A stretch of 64,000 nucleotides of DNA from positions 535,746 through 599,745 of the forward strand of contig SCFE01000103.1 of the NCBI GenBank assembly GCA_004352715.1. Reading direction: 5' to 3'. The notes beneath the pieces were generated by a model. The model saw only the letters and a list, made by a program, of their open reading frames with translations. It was not told the DNA's origin and searched no databases. Numbering within the stretch: the first letter of the stretch is position 1; each line of letters starts with the position of its first letter. This DNA is from Hofstenia miamia. Lineage: Eukaryota; Xenacoelomorpha; Acoela. Made by a program: the position numbers and the translations under genes. Below, piece by piece: positions 1 to 11,400 of this stretch.

Positions 1-917
1 ATTAATGCCGAAAAAACTGAATTTTGTTTACTTAAGCCTCATAATTTTGAAAAAAATCGTCCTAAAAAAATTTTAACAGTAAAAAATACCAAAATTCCCG
101 AAGTTACTTCTTTTAAATATTTAGGGGTTACTTTTGACTCAAATTTATTATTTAATGAACATGTTAAATCATTACAAAAGAAAATTGCTATTGGTATAAA
201 AACAATAGGCCACGTTCTAAGGCAACTACCAGAAAATGCAATTGTACAACTTCTCCATTCATTGGTAATTAGCCACTTTAATTATAGTAGTATTCTATTT
301 TCAAACATACGCGAAGAACTAATTAAAAAGCTCGAAACTCAATATAAATGGGCCATTAATGTTTGTAAACGAAGATCTAGTGCTTTAAAAAAATATATTT
401 ATAAATCAATCCCAAGTCCTAAGCAGTTAATTCAAATAAATACTGCCACTAAATTTTATAAAATTGTAAAATTGCTTCCACCCTATAATTGCATAAAAAT
501 CCCAGAATTTTCGAACAAGATCAACGAAAGAACAAAAAGATTTACTGTAAACAAGTATAAATCTAAAATAAAACGAAATTCTTTTATAAATAATGCAATA
601 AGGCAATGGAATGAATTTCCCCAAGAGATCAAATGTATTAAAAATGTAAAACACTTTCGCAAACGTGTTAAGGAATTAATTCTAAAGCAAAAGTTCATCT
701 GTGGAAAAGCTTGGGTAGGCTACAAATTTTATAATACTGATTATACTACTACTACAAGACTATAATATCCGTAGCCTAAAATGACGCTTTTCTTGTATAT
801 ATTTAATGACTTTTTATTATTTTTGTACATTATTGACGCTATTTAGAGAACTTATCAGTTTCTGAAATTGTAAATAAAAGTCTCTAAATATAGAATATCT
901 TATCTTATCTTATCTTA
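1..917 (+). mobile_element. 3' end of a non-LTR retrotransposon (reverse transcriptase C-terminus, 3' UTR, TATCT-type tail)
   Basis: An open frame enters from the left edge and runs without a stop to 765. The product is the end of a retrotransposon reverse transcriptase: a post-palm FKYLGVTFD motif lies near the start, followed by the thumb-like region with INNAIRQWNEFP (the common 'WNxLP' motif of Jockey/CR1/I-type elements). About 150 bp of AT-rich 3' UTR follow, ending in four tandem TCTTA/TATCT units at about 896-916, which fits the short-repeat 3' tails of some non-LTR clades. The frame is intact as far as it can be seen, so this copy is fairly young. The catalytic core and endonuclease would lie outside the window. 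The clade cannot be set from this part alone. Confidence 0.8.
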
Positions 918-1572
918 TATAAACAGAAGAGTAGAAGTAAGTGATAAGTGTAGGCTATGTAATAAAAAGGCTGAGACAGTAGATCATCTGATAACAGGGT
1001 ATGAGAAGTTGGTACAGAATGAGTATAAATTCAGGCATGACAAGGTGGGACGAATGGTACACTGGATCTTGAAAAGGCAGCACGGGTTAGAAACAGGAGA
1101 CAAGTGGTATGAGCACAAGCCACAGGGCATCATAGAAAATGAGGTTAAGATATTGTGGGACTTCAACATACAGACAAGCGAGGTGATAGAAGCACGGAGG
1201 CCAGATATAGTAGTAGTGGACAAAGAAAAGATTGGGAACAGTGATAGACATAGCAGTACCAAAGGACAGGAATTTAGAAAGCAAGGAGAAAGAGAAGATA
1301 GACAAGTACAGGGAGTTGGCAGAGGAAATTGAAAGGCTGTGGAAAGTAAAGAAGGTTGAAGTAGTTCCGGTAGTAGTAGGAGCAGTGAGTAAGAAGCATT
1401 AGAGATACTTGGAGGAGTTGGGAGTACCAAAATGGGGAGTAGCACAGAAGACAGTATTGTTAGGAACAGCTAAATCCAGATGAAAACTCTCAGACTCCCA
1501 GGAACTGGTGAGTTCCCCGAGCTGAGAGAGATACCAGCATGAAGCTGTGAAAAGAAATGAAATAATAATAAT
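918..1572 (+). mobile_element. 3' end of a second non-LTR retrotransposon with a restriction-like endonuclease, frameshifted
   Basis: Translated in two frames, this reads as the C-terminus of a retrotransposon polyprotein. A zinc knuckle begins with CRLCNKKAETVDHLITG. The next part is RHDKVGRMVHWIL, then NEVKILWDFNIQ and EARRPDIVVVDKE, then after a frameshift near 1240 TVIDIAVPKD and WKVKKVEVVPVVVGA. The RPD...IDIAVP pair resembles the PD..D core of the restriction-like endonuclease of R2/R4/NeSL-type elements. A TAG stop interrupts the frame at about 1399. The 3' UTR ends in (AAT)n at about 1560-1572, a tail type different from that of the preceding element. It is a dead copy with a frameshift, a stop and a damaged zinc knuckle (GC to GY). 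Confidence 0.7.
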
Positions 1573-1683
1573 AAATTGCTTTAATTCCTGTATCAAATAG
1601 ATGATAAAAGGGAATAAGTTCAAAAATATACAAAAAAATTACAACAATAGATTAGGCAAGGTGTTTTAAGTGAGAAATTTTCA

Positions 1684-1932
1684 AGCTACAGCCACAAAAG
1701 AATCATTTATTTTCTTTGTTCTACAGAATATTGTATTTGATGTCATACGTAGACAACTCTGATATGTAGTATCTTTGATGATAATTTCATTAAAGAGCGG
1801 ATGATTTTCATTTTGGGATATCTTCTTCACTTGCTGAATGAAATCATCTTTCAATGTTTTGGTGACAAATTCCACTGCTAAAAGTTTTGATATATTTAAA
1901 ATTATTGCTGCATATTTGATGGCTCTTTTCAA
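1684..1932 (-). pseudogene. Fragment of a retrotransposon C-terminus
   Basis: The minus-strand frame includes LKDDFIQQVKKISQNENHPL. A similar segment occurs at 21302-21500 (TTSQKILRNENHPLHDEF), next to a decayed reverse transcriptase. The shared NENHPL and its preceding helix suggest both are C-terminal remnants of one non-LTR family. The fragment is short and alone; I infer the identity from this internal similarity only. Confidence 0.35.
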
Positions 1933-2441
1933 TTTTTTCTTACTTTTGAGATTTAGAAGATATATTACGCAGGTGCAGCATAGGTAATTAAAGGCAAAAT
2001 GTATGTTTTAAAAATAAACCAGCAGCTATCAGAATTGAAAAATTTGGCTATAAACACTAAGTTATTTGTAATATGATACATCTTTTTGATTAGATTGTTT
2101 ACTTGTTTAGAAGGCAAATTTATTATGTAATTAAATCATAAATTAAATCCCACTGGATCTTTAAATAAATTTTTGTACTGCTAAAATTACTGTAAATAAT
2201 ATACAGATTCAAGTCTCTGCATGCATTATTTTTTTTGATGGTATCTCTTTCAACACATTCCATTAAAAATTTAAGTGTCTTCATTGAGTATGAAAACCAA
2301 ATAATTTGGATTGGAGTAGTGTCAGGTATATAAAGTAAAACTGTGTTTGTCTATGCATTTTTTACCTTTTATAAATACATTTGTTTGAGTCTTATGATCA
2401 GCCATTGAAAAACACTATCTTATTGCACGTTATAGGCATAC
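1933..2441. other. AT-rich spacer, no gene seen
   Basis: I see no open frame with recognisable content here. Any further downstream exons of the minus-strand coiled-coil gene would lie in or beyond this stretch, but none could be supported. Confidence 0.4.
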
Positions 2442-5400
2442 CTTTCTGGTCTGAGCAAGTGCGCTGGTTTCGTTCCGAATTTTATCTTTGAGGTCTGCTT
2501 CAACGTTTCCTATTGCTTCACGGAGAGATTTTTCATTGTTAACTCTAGCTTCTCTTTCGGTTGTCATTATCTAAATTATGTAATTACATATTTAAATGAT
2601 AAATTTGAATTTGTAAATTTCAAGCTTTGTCGCAAATTTAATACAATTGTTCAACTAATAACATACAACAGATATCATAAGATATCACTTCAAAGGTGGG
2701 TTTCAAGAGCATCCTATCGCTTTGAGATTTTTTGGACATTGATGGAAACCCCATCGAAAATTCGTTATTTGCTTTAAATAAAGTTTTTTTCCCAATTAAT
2801 TTTTGAAATATTTGTATATCCTTCCAGAAATGTCGTCTTTGATATATGAAAGAGCCTTGGCAAATTTTTCATCTAGATCTTTAACTGAATGCGATGAATT
2901 CTCTTCTAATTTTTCCCTAAATTTTTAAATTTAATATTACTCAGGGCTGTCAGGTACGGAGCATTTTGAAAATTTGCATTATTCTGGGTTCCTTAAGTTA
3001 GAATACCTAAGTTATTCTCTGATATGCAATGTTTGAGTTGGTCTGAATCAGACAAAAATTATCCATCTGCTGCATTGGTAATAATGCTCTACATACACAC
3101 TTTGGAAATTTTCGAAATACATAAAATTTCCAGTTGCCAGATTTCAGACCTTTGTGAACACTGAATTAGACAATAACGGGTAAAAATTCAAATTCGTCAT
3201 TAAAATATACGGTTATACAAAACCAAAGAAGACGCAATTACTGAAATTATTAATGCTTTTCGTTCCTAACAAGAATCTATGATTCCCCTACATGCACAAA
3301 GTTACACCCCTTTTCATTGCAAGTTTTATAATTTTAGACGCTTTATTTTACTTGCAAACAAGTTTAAAATTATTTGCAATATTCTTGAAACCATGAAATC
3401 TGTACCGTTTCAAAAGCATTTAATCGGACGTCGAGCTTTTGCGAATTCGATGAATCATTTTCATATAGCTTACGCTTTACTTCATCAATATATCTGTTAT
3501 GTTGATCTTGCATCTTAAGTCTCTCATTATCATAAGCACTTGTAAGATCAGCTCTGAGTTTATTCTGTTCGTGCTTTAGATCTTCACAGCTTCGTTGCAA
3601 ATCAGTCATTTGGAAGATCATCTCCGACAACCTAAATTTTCAATGAATAACAATCCATAGAATTTTATCAATTTATTCAGGACTGAAAATATTTTTTCGA
3701 AGCAATTAATTTGAGAAATCCGCCAAATTTAGTAATGAAGCAAAAAATATCAATCTATTTTCAGTTGTAATGCAAATGCGTTGTAGGATGCATTCAGTTT
3801 TTAACAACCACTTATGCCGTCGTCGTAATTATGTGTGCTCAGTTGCCCACAAAATAATGTTATCACTTACTATCTGTTTGCTCCAATGGTTTCTTTGCGA
3901 CTTGATGATATTCTATAAAATTAATTCCTTTAGTTCTCGCATTTGTTTTAGTTAAAATTGTTCTCATAAAGTGAAATATTCCATGCTAATAATAGAATTG
4001 AAAAAACTTGAAAAATGATTTTGATAAGTTTTTTGTTTCCTATGAAGTGCAATTGATAATGTCAATGAAACCCTTACTTTCTAGATGTTAACTGATCGCT
4101 AGATCTTCTATCACTTTCTTCCTTTAACTGCTTTCCTCTTACATCGTTAAGAATTCCCTGAAATTCCGATATTCTAAATCATGCATTACTAGCCATAATC
4201 ATGAAGGTGTGTCCTACCTATTATCCAGCATGTTTTTTAACTGATTACTTGAGTATTCCATTTCGTTTTGGTAATCTTGATTTAGTCGAAATTGGTCAAG
4301 CTAAAGTGTAATCACATCAAAATAAAATTAGATTTTGCAAAATGGACTTAGGCGATTTATATCAAGTTTTCTTTGACCTGGTGATATATTAAAATTATAT
4401 TTATGCAGACGCTGCCATATATGAATAAATTTTATAATGTTCTTATTAAGTATTAAAGCGGATCAGAACACCTATATTTTCAATCTAAAATATAAATATT
4501 TGTAGTAAAATTGTTCCAAAATTTTATTCTAATGAAATAGTTAACTGTGGTTACATTAATTTAAATATTGGACATAAAAACAAGCATAGTATAAAATTAT
4601 ACTTGTATGGTTTTATCATGGAGTACATGAGTGATTTAAATATTCTTAACATCTTTATAAATAATCGTATCGTATATACGATATCATCAAGCGCTGTACA
4701 TTTACTGATCTTAATTGCTATAACAGACAAGTGTAATAAATTTTTTTTATTAATACTTAAATGAGCGCTATCCTACCTTACCAACAGGTAAGTACAGGGT
4801 GTGTCAAAAGTAGCTTGAGTTTTAATCTAACTAAAAAAATTCAACCAATCGCAGAAAAGATGATGAAATATTTCGTCATTTTATAACTATATAAAGGGAA
4901 TTTATGTCACGCATAACTATATTGTTATTTTTCCAGTACTTTTTAACTTTAGACATGGAATTAGACACTAAAATGGAAATATTAAAACTATACTACAAAA
5001 ATGGAGACACTGCAACAGCGGAATTACGAGCATACAAAACAGCACACCACCTTCACAAAGACATGTTTTCTATTACAGCTGTCACAAACATGATAAGAAA
5101 ATTTGAAGACAAAATCCTTGCACAATGCTGCTAAATCAGGGAGACCATTGCTCCAAGAAGACCGGAAACCAATGGTAATGAGTGCACTGAGAACTCTGCA
5201 AGATAAAAATGTGCATGGCCATGCAAGCTCTTCTTCTATTGCTGCAGCTACTACAATTCCAAAGAAAAGTGTTTATCGAATTCTTAAAGCACGCGGTATG
5301 CGGACATACAAAATTGACTTGCATCAAGCTATCACTGAATCAGACTATCATCATCGTCTCGAATTTGCACAATGAATTTTAGCTAATGCTAATTTGCTCA

Positions 5401-8400
5401 ATAATGTGCTTTGGCCAGATAAGGCCTATTTTTCTATGGATGGAATGGTAAACTATCATAATTGTACCATATGAGTGTCTGAAAACCCTCGGCAAGTAAT
5501 AACAGAAGGCTTTCATCTTGAAAAATTATGTGTGTGGATGGCAAATTATGTGCTAAAGCCATTTTTCTATCCGGGTACAGTAAATCAGGATAATTACACC
5601 AGTATGCTCCTTGACCTTATGTTTCCACAACTAAAACAGAAACTAAAAATGCAGTCTGTTATTTTTCAGCATGATGGTGCGCCACCACACTATTCCAAAC
5701 AAGCCAGGGATTTCATCAGCACTCAGTTGCCAGCTGAGTGTGTTATTGTCACAGGTTTTGGTCATGCATGGCCTCCTAGATCACCCGACCTGAGTCCACT
5801 TGACTTTTATTCGTGGTCTACTCTAAAGTCACGGGTATATCATACATACATTCCAACCAACCTGGATCATACAAGAAGTGGATTCACTTAATATTGATGA
5901 ATTACATCGAGCTGTCCAGAATATGATAGCAAGATGTGAACTTACTATTGAGCAGAATGGAGGACTATTTGAACATTTGTTTTAATATATCTGTAATTCC
6001 TCTTATTACAGTTTGTTTATTTACATATATTATTGTTTGGTTTCATATAAATAAAAAGTTATTGTAATTTGGAAATTCAAGCTACTTTTGACACACCCGG
6101 TATTTCAATAAAGACTGAATCGTAGTTAAACAACCTTTTAAAGTTACTGCTCTACCATCTATATTGATAAAATATAGCGCATTATACCATTGAACGGGTT
6201 GAATCCTCAATATGTAAAGTTTTCTTTTTAATCTCTGTGGCTAAGTGTGTCAGCTCGTTGTTCTTGGCATCCACCTTCATTTCAATTGATTTAATCTTAT
6301 CGGTAAGATCATAAGTAGTCTTTGCTAATGTTAGCCGCTCACCTTTGTTTTCTTCTAGATTATTGTGTAACTCAGTAATTCTAAATAAATGTATAAATAC
6401 TATTAATACTTGCGCATATGACTTTAATGTTATATACATGATAAATCACTTAAGGGTATTAAAGGAAAGTAAAAATTAAAATTGATAGAAAGAATGTATT
6501 TAGATTTTGACTTAAAACTAATTTTTGCCAATGAATTACAATTATTTATGACATGCAAAAATAGGAATATACATGTGATCAATTCCAAGAAATTTCTAAA
6601 ACGTAAAATGTATTTGTGTCCCATTTGTTTTTAATAAGTCAATATACAGATGCATGGGGTAAGTACTATGTGTTGAATTAAGGAATTTGTTTGAAATTTA
6701 ATCCTTGCTAAATTTTTTAGGATAGTTATAAACAAGTTAACAAGTTACGCCTTTTGGTAACATACCCGCATTAATTTCATCCAGTTATATACAGCTTTTG
6801 CTCTGTGAACTATTTAGTTTTGCTTCCGGAATACAATTATTGACAGCGTAAAATTATCTGTTAATCGTTTTTTAAATTTTGACTTAAGTTTTGCAATGCC
6901 ATCAAAGTAAAATTTGTAAATAAGTTTTCAAAATTAAATTATTTGAGACTAAGGCCGGGCGCAAACATCATTTCTCAGCTGATCAAATGTCCTCGAACAG
7001 CCCCGCACTCTTCTAAGAGATGTTGCAGCACCTATGAAATCTGGCAAGAAAGCAGTTGTCTACAACATTGTTATCGAAGTTTCAGACACATACTCCAAGA
7101 CAACGCACATCTCTGGGAGCGACTCCCAAGAGAAATTTAATTGATTTCGGCGCAACATCTTCCTGATGTTTGCGCTCAGCCTAAATAGGAGGATTAACAA
7201 ATTATTTGATTATTAATCTCGTACTAAATGTGTAGTAGATATGAAAATGTTCACTGCTAATTTAGGTCATCTTAAAGGGATTATTATCATTTTAGTTCAA
7301 ATATAATACCTGCTTTCATATGAATCTGATTTGCCATTCATATTTTGCTGATTTGCATATATTGCTTGCTGCATGCGTTTCAATTGCTCAATCACGTTCC
7401 CAAATGACTGCTGACCTGTACTGATCTAAAATATATGCACATGTCAATAATGCATAATAATATATTATATTTTATTAACTGCTACGGGATATGGGTTTTT
7501 TTAAAACTCAATTTTGTTAATTACTTAAAAGCCTATCCAATTAGCTATTGTCAAACAACTCAGGATTAAAATACAGTTTTTCCTATTATAGATAATGGAA
7601 AAATTTCAAATAAATGATTAATTTAATTAAAAAATTTTCTATGAAAGGTCTATTTCTGCAATCTTTATTGATTTAAATAGAGTTATTTTTTGTAAAATAC
7701 AATTTCCTACTATTAGCATTGAGATATTCGAGATTTACGTAGGCCATGCATACAATACAATTTGTGCAAGTTATAGTTGATAATTTTTCTGAATATTGGT
7801 GTGAACCTAAGATTCCCTAATTGAATACCCACTGATATATTTTAGCACTTTTTCTAAGGTGACGTGCACTTCGAAGAGATATATAGAAAACAGTTGATTT
7901 GCTAACTTCCGCACACTTCTATTTTACATTCTTTTGCTGATTCTTAAACTTATCTCAAACTTGGAGACGCAAAGTCCCTCAGTCTTAATCTTTTTCTAGA
8001 AAATTTACAATTGATGTCTGATCTTGACACCAGCAAACTATTTAAGTATTTATAATTCTCACTCTTTAACTTTTATTTTTTAGAATTGGCAGACATGGAG
8101 TTTACCATTCGGATTCCTGTTATCTTTTCTCTATTAGCCTAATTTATTTGCTTAAGACTCGTCATTCACTGCATTAATAATTTCATACATTTCGTCATTA
8201 ACATTCCTTTAACTTTGTTGTTTGTCGAGAAAGCTTTCAATTTACTTATGTAGTGCCTAGTGTGTAAAGCATTTGTAAATGACAAAAACAAAAACAAAAA
8301 TTTAACATTGCAAATAAAAACAATATAATGTAACCTGTTCTTCATTTCTCCGAATTTTTGCAGCCATTTGCATAAGACTATCATGAAGTTGCCGCATGTT

Positions 8401-11400
8401 TTCACTGTAACGTTGCTGTTCATCCATTCGAACTCGCATCGTGTCATCATACTTCTTGGCAAACATTCGGATCTCATTCTAAACATATGTTATTTTATTT
8501 ACTAACGCATTTTAATACTTAAGGGCACAGGCATAGTAAATCGTATGATATTGCTTTGATTTTATATCAATTACTTATATCAATTCACTTTTGATAGCTC
8601 AAATTTCCAATCTCGCTAAATTTTATCAAATGATTTCTGAGATTTGGTCTGGGACATGATTTTATTATATACAAAACAAGATGAAGTCAAAAGCAATCAC
8701 TAAATTAGCACAAAATTTCGGTCACTCATGTCCCAGTAAGCACTAAAGGGTTAACTCTGTAGTAACAGTCCACGCATCTTTATTAAAAGATGAATTTAAT
8801 CCTAAATATAACCCAAAAGTTGAATTGAGTATAGAATGCTATCGAATCTTTACTATCTAAAATCTTGCAAACTTTCAAATAATAAGAGGTTACATTGACA
8901 AATGCATATTGACATTTTAAGATTTAATTTCTATCCAAACAATTTTTATTCGTTTTCAGGCAATGGCTGAAGATTGCACATCTCTTAATGTGGAAAGCGT
9001 ACTCTTCCAAAATTAGACCGAAAATGAAGGGTTACTCTAAATATAGTCAAACAGACTTGTCAACGAGCCGAGCTTCTGACTGGCCGAGCCGAGCCTAGCC
9101 TAGCCGAGCTTGAGCAGAGTATTGGATATACAACGAGCCCAAAACGAGCCGTTCTTAAGCAAACCAAATTTATAGTGCTGCTAGTTCTTTTGATTATGCA
9201 GATTTTTCTTATTTTTTCATTAAATATTCCATACTTATAATCTTATTTTAGAAATGTTTATCAAATAATAGGAAGAGCATTGGAAAAAATTCTGGGAGCA
9301 TAATATTTAAAAAAAACATCGAGCTGATTTTATGAGGCTAGCCGAGCCGAGCTTTGAAATTACGGCTCTTTGACAAGTCTGTAATCAAACAGGAACCGAT
9401 GTATAAATATAATTTATCACATAATAATGAATTTTACTATTATTTGTTTAGTAGTGGTAAGGTTGATATCATTTGTATTAAGTATTTTTCAATCAAAACA
9501 CTAGAAAAGTGCCCGTTTCTTTTGTAGCATTAGTCTAACTTGCGAAATTGAAATATCCAGTTGATGTTCTTTATGATTAATCTTAATAATTTTCATTTGA
9601 ATTTTGTCAACATCATCGAACATTCGTTTTTGAAAACTTTTCGCAGGATCATATGCTGATAGATTGCACTAGTGAAGTTCTACGTTTGTGAATCTTACTA
9701 AATCTAAAACCAGATTTCACAATAAAAAGCATTCTGTCAATATTTTAAGGACCATTGCTTACAATTGATCAAGAATATTTGCAATACATAATGTTATTAA
9801 AAGTACCAGTGGAATTTATGAAATTTGGGTTTGATTAACTTTAGAGATACGCTATGTATTGAGAATGAGTATTTCAAGAATAGTTGCAGTATTCTATATT
9901 GATATAAAACTATCACTGTTATCAGACGAAGGTTCGTACCCATACGGTATTTTAACATCATTTGTAAAGACATTATGTGAATTGGACAGATTACTTTGAG
10001 GTACGTGTGAATAAACTAAATATATGTTGCTAAAAATTTTTTCGCCTATTTATGATATAGGTATTTAGATTAAATAATACCGTAAAAATGCATAGGACTT
10101 CTTGTCAACGACTTAAACCTGTATAGGGTTAGGAGTTGAAAGAACCAAGAATGATCTTATACACGTTACTCCTAAGGGTGCATTCACACAGAAAGATTGT
10201 GCTTGATAGAGCGAGCTTTTCCCGTTCACACAGAAAGCGAGTTTGCGCTAGCTTTAAATCTTGGGTATTCACACAGAGAGATTGCGATATTTTCTAGCAA
10301 TGTATTAAAGCCAGAGTGTTCACACAGCGCGATTGTGCTTGCGATATTTTCTAGCAATGTATTAAAGCCAGNNNNNNNNNNNNNNNNNNNNNNNNNNNNN
10401 NNNNNNNNNNNNNNNNNNNNNNNNNNNNNNNNNNNNNNNNNNNNNNNNNNNNNNNNNNNNNNNNNNNNNNNNNNNNNNNNNNNNNNNNNNNNNNNNNNNN
10501 NNNNNNNNNNNNNNNNNNNNNNNNNNNNNNNNNNNNNNNNCGCGATTGTGCGAGCTTGGGCTTGCTAGAGATTTAAACAGTTGAGTTACTGAGAGAGCAT
10601 TCACACAGAAAGATTTATCGCAATCCCAATTAAAGCCTAGCGCGAGCGATATTTTCTAACACATGTTTAAAGATAGTTCTATTCACACAGAAAGCGCGCG
10701 AGTGCGCGATTGTAAAAGATTGTAAATTTGATTTGAAACATGCTAAATATTTTTGACGATGACATCTACCAATAATTTAAATTCATGCCAAAAATTTGTA
10801 CGAAGTACGTATAATGTATTTAATATTATCACAAAAATGGTATTATTGAACATATTTGTAAAATAGGTTTTGTAGACAACATTTTTTATTTATAGCAGCT
10901 ACTAGTTGAACTATAGTAACTGCTATTAATAAAAAATGTTTTGATTTCTATATTCTTAAAATTTGCCTAAATTAGAAAAAGTTTTTTAATTCACCCGTAA
11001 TCTATAGAATTTCAAAAAATATAAATTGCATTAAGGTTTATCAAAATATTGAATAATTTAAGAAAAACAACAATTTTAATGAAGAATTTAATAGGCTGTC
11101 TAATCGCATAGATTCCATTGTATCAAATGATTTTCAGTTAGTTATTTACATAAAGATCAATTAAATTGTACTAATGTTTACATATTAAAAATTATCCACT
11201 TTGATTCACTCAAATGCAATAAAATATAACAATGTGTAGAGAATATTATTGAATATTTTCCTAATAGCAATTAAAAGCTCGCGTTCTGTGTGAACACTCT
11301 CGTATTAATACATTGCTAGAAATCTATCGCAAGCGCAAGCTCGCTTTCTGTGTGAATTCAACTATCTTAAAACATGTGTTAANNNNNNNNNNNNNNNNNN

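Noticed and set aside
1009-1445. Open frames on both strands over the second retrotransposon
   Set aside because: The plus-frame part is the retrotransposon C-terminus in one of its two frames; the minus frame is a shadow.
3863-3906. Possible small minus-strand exon with a good GTAAGT donor between two coiled-coil exons
   Set aside because: In the needed phase it creates a TAG at the junction, and the flanking exons (4078 and 3631) join in phase without it.
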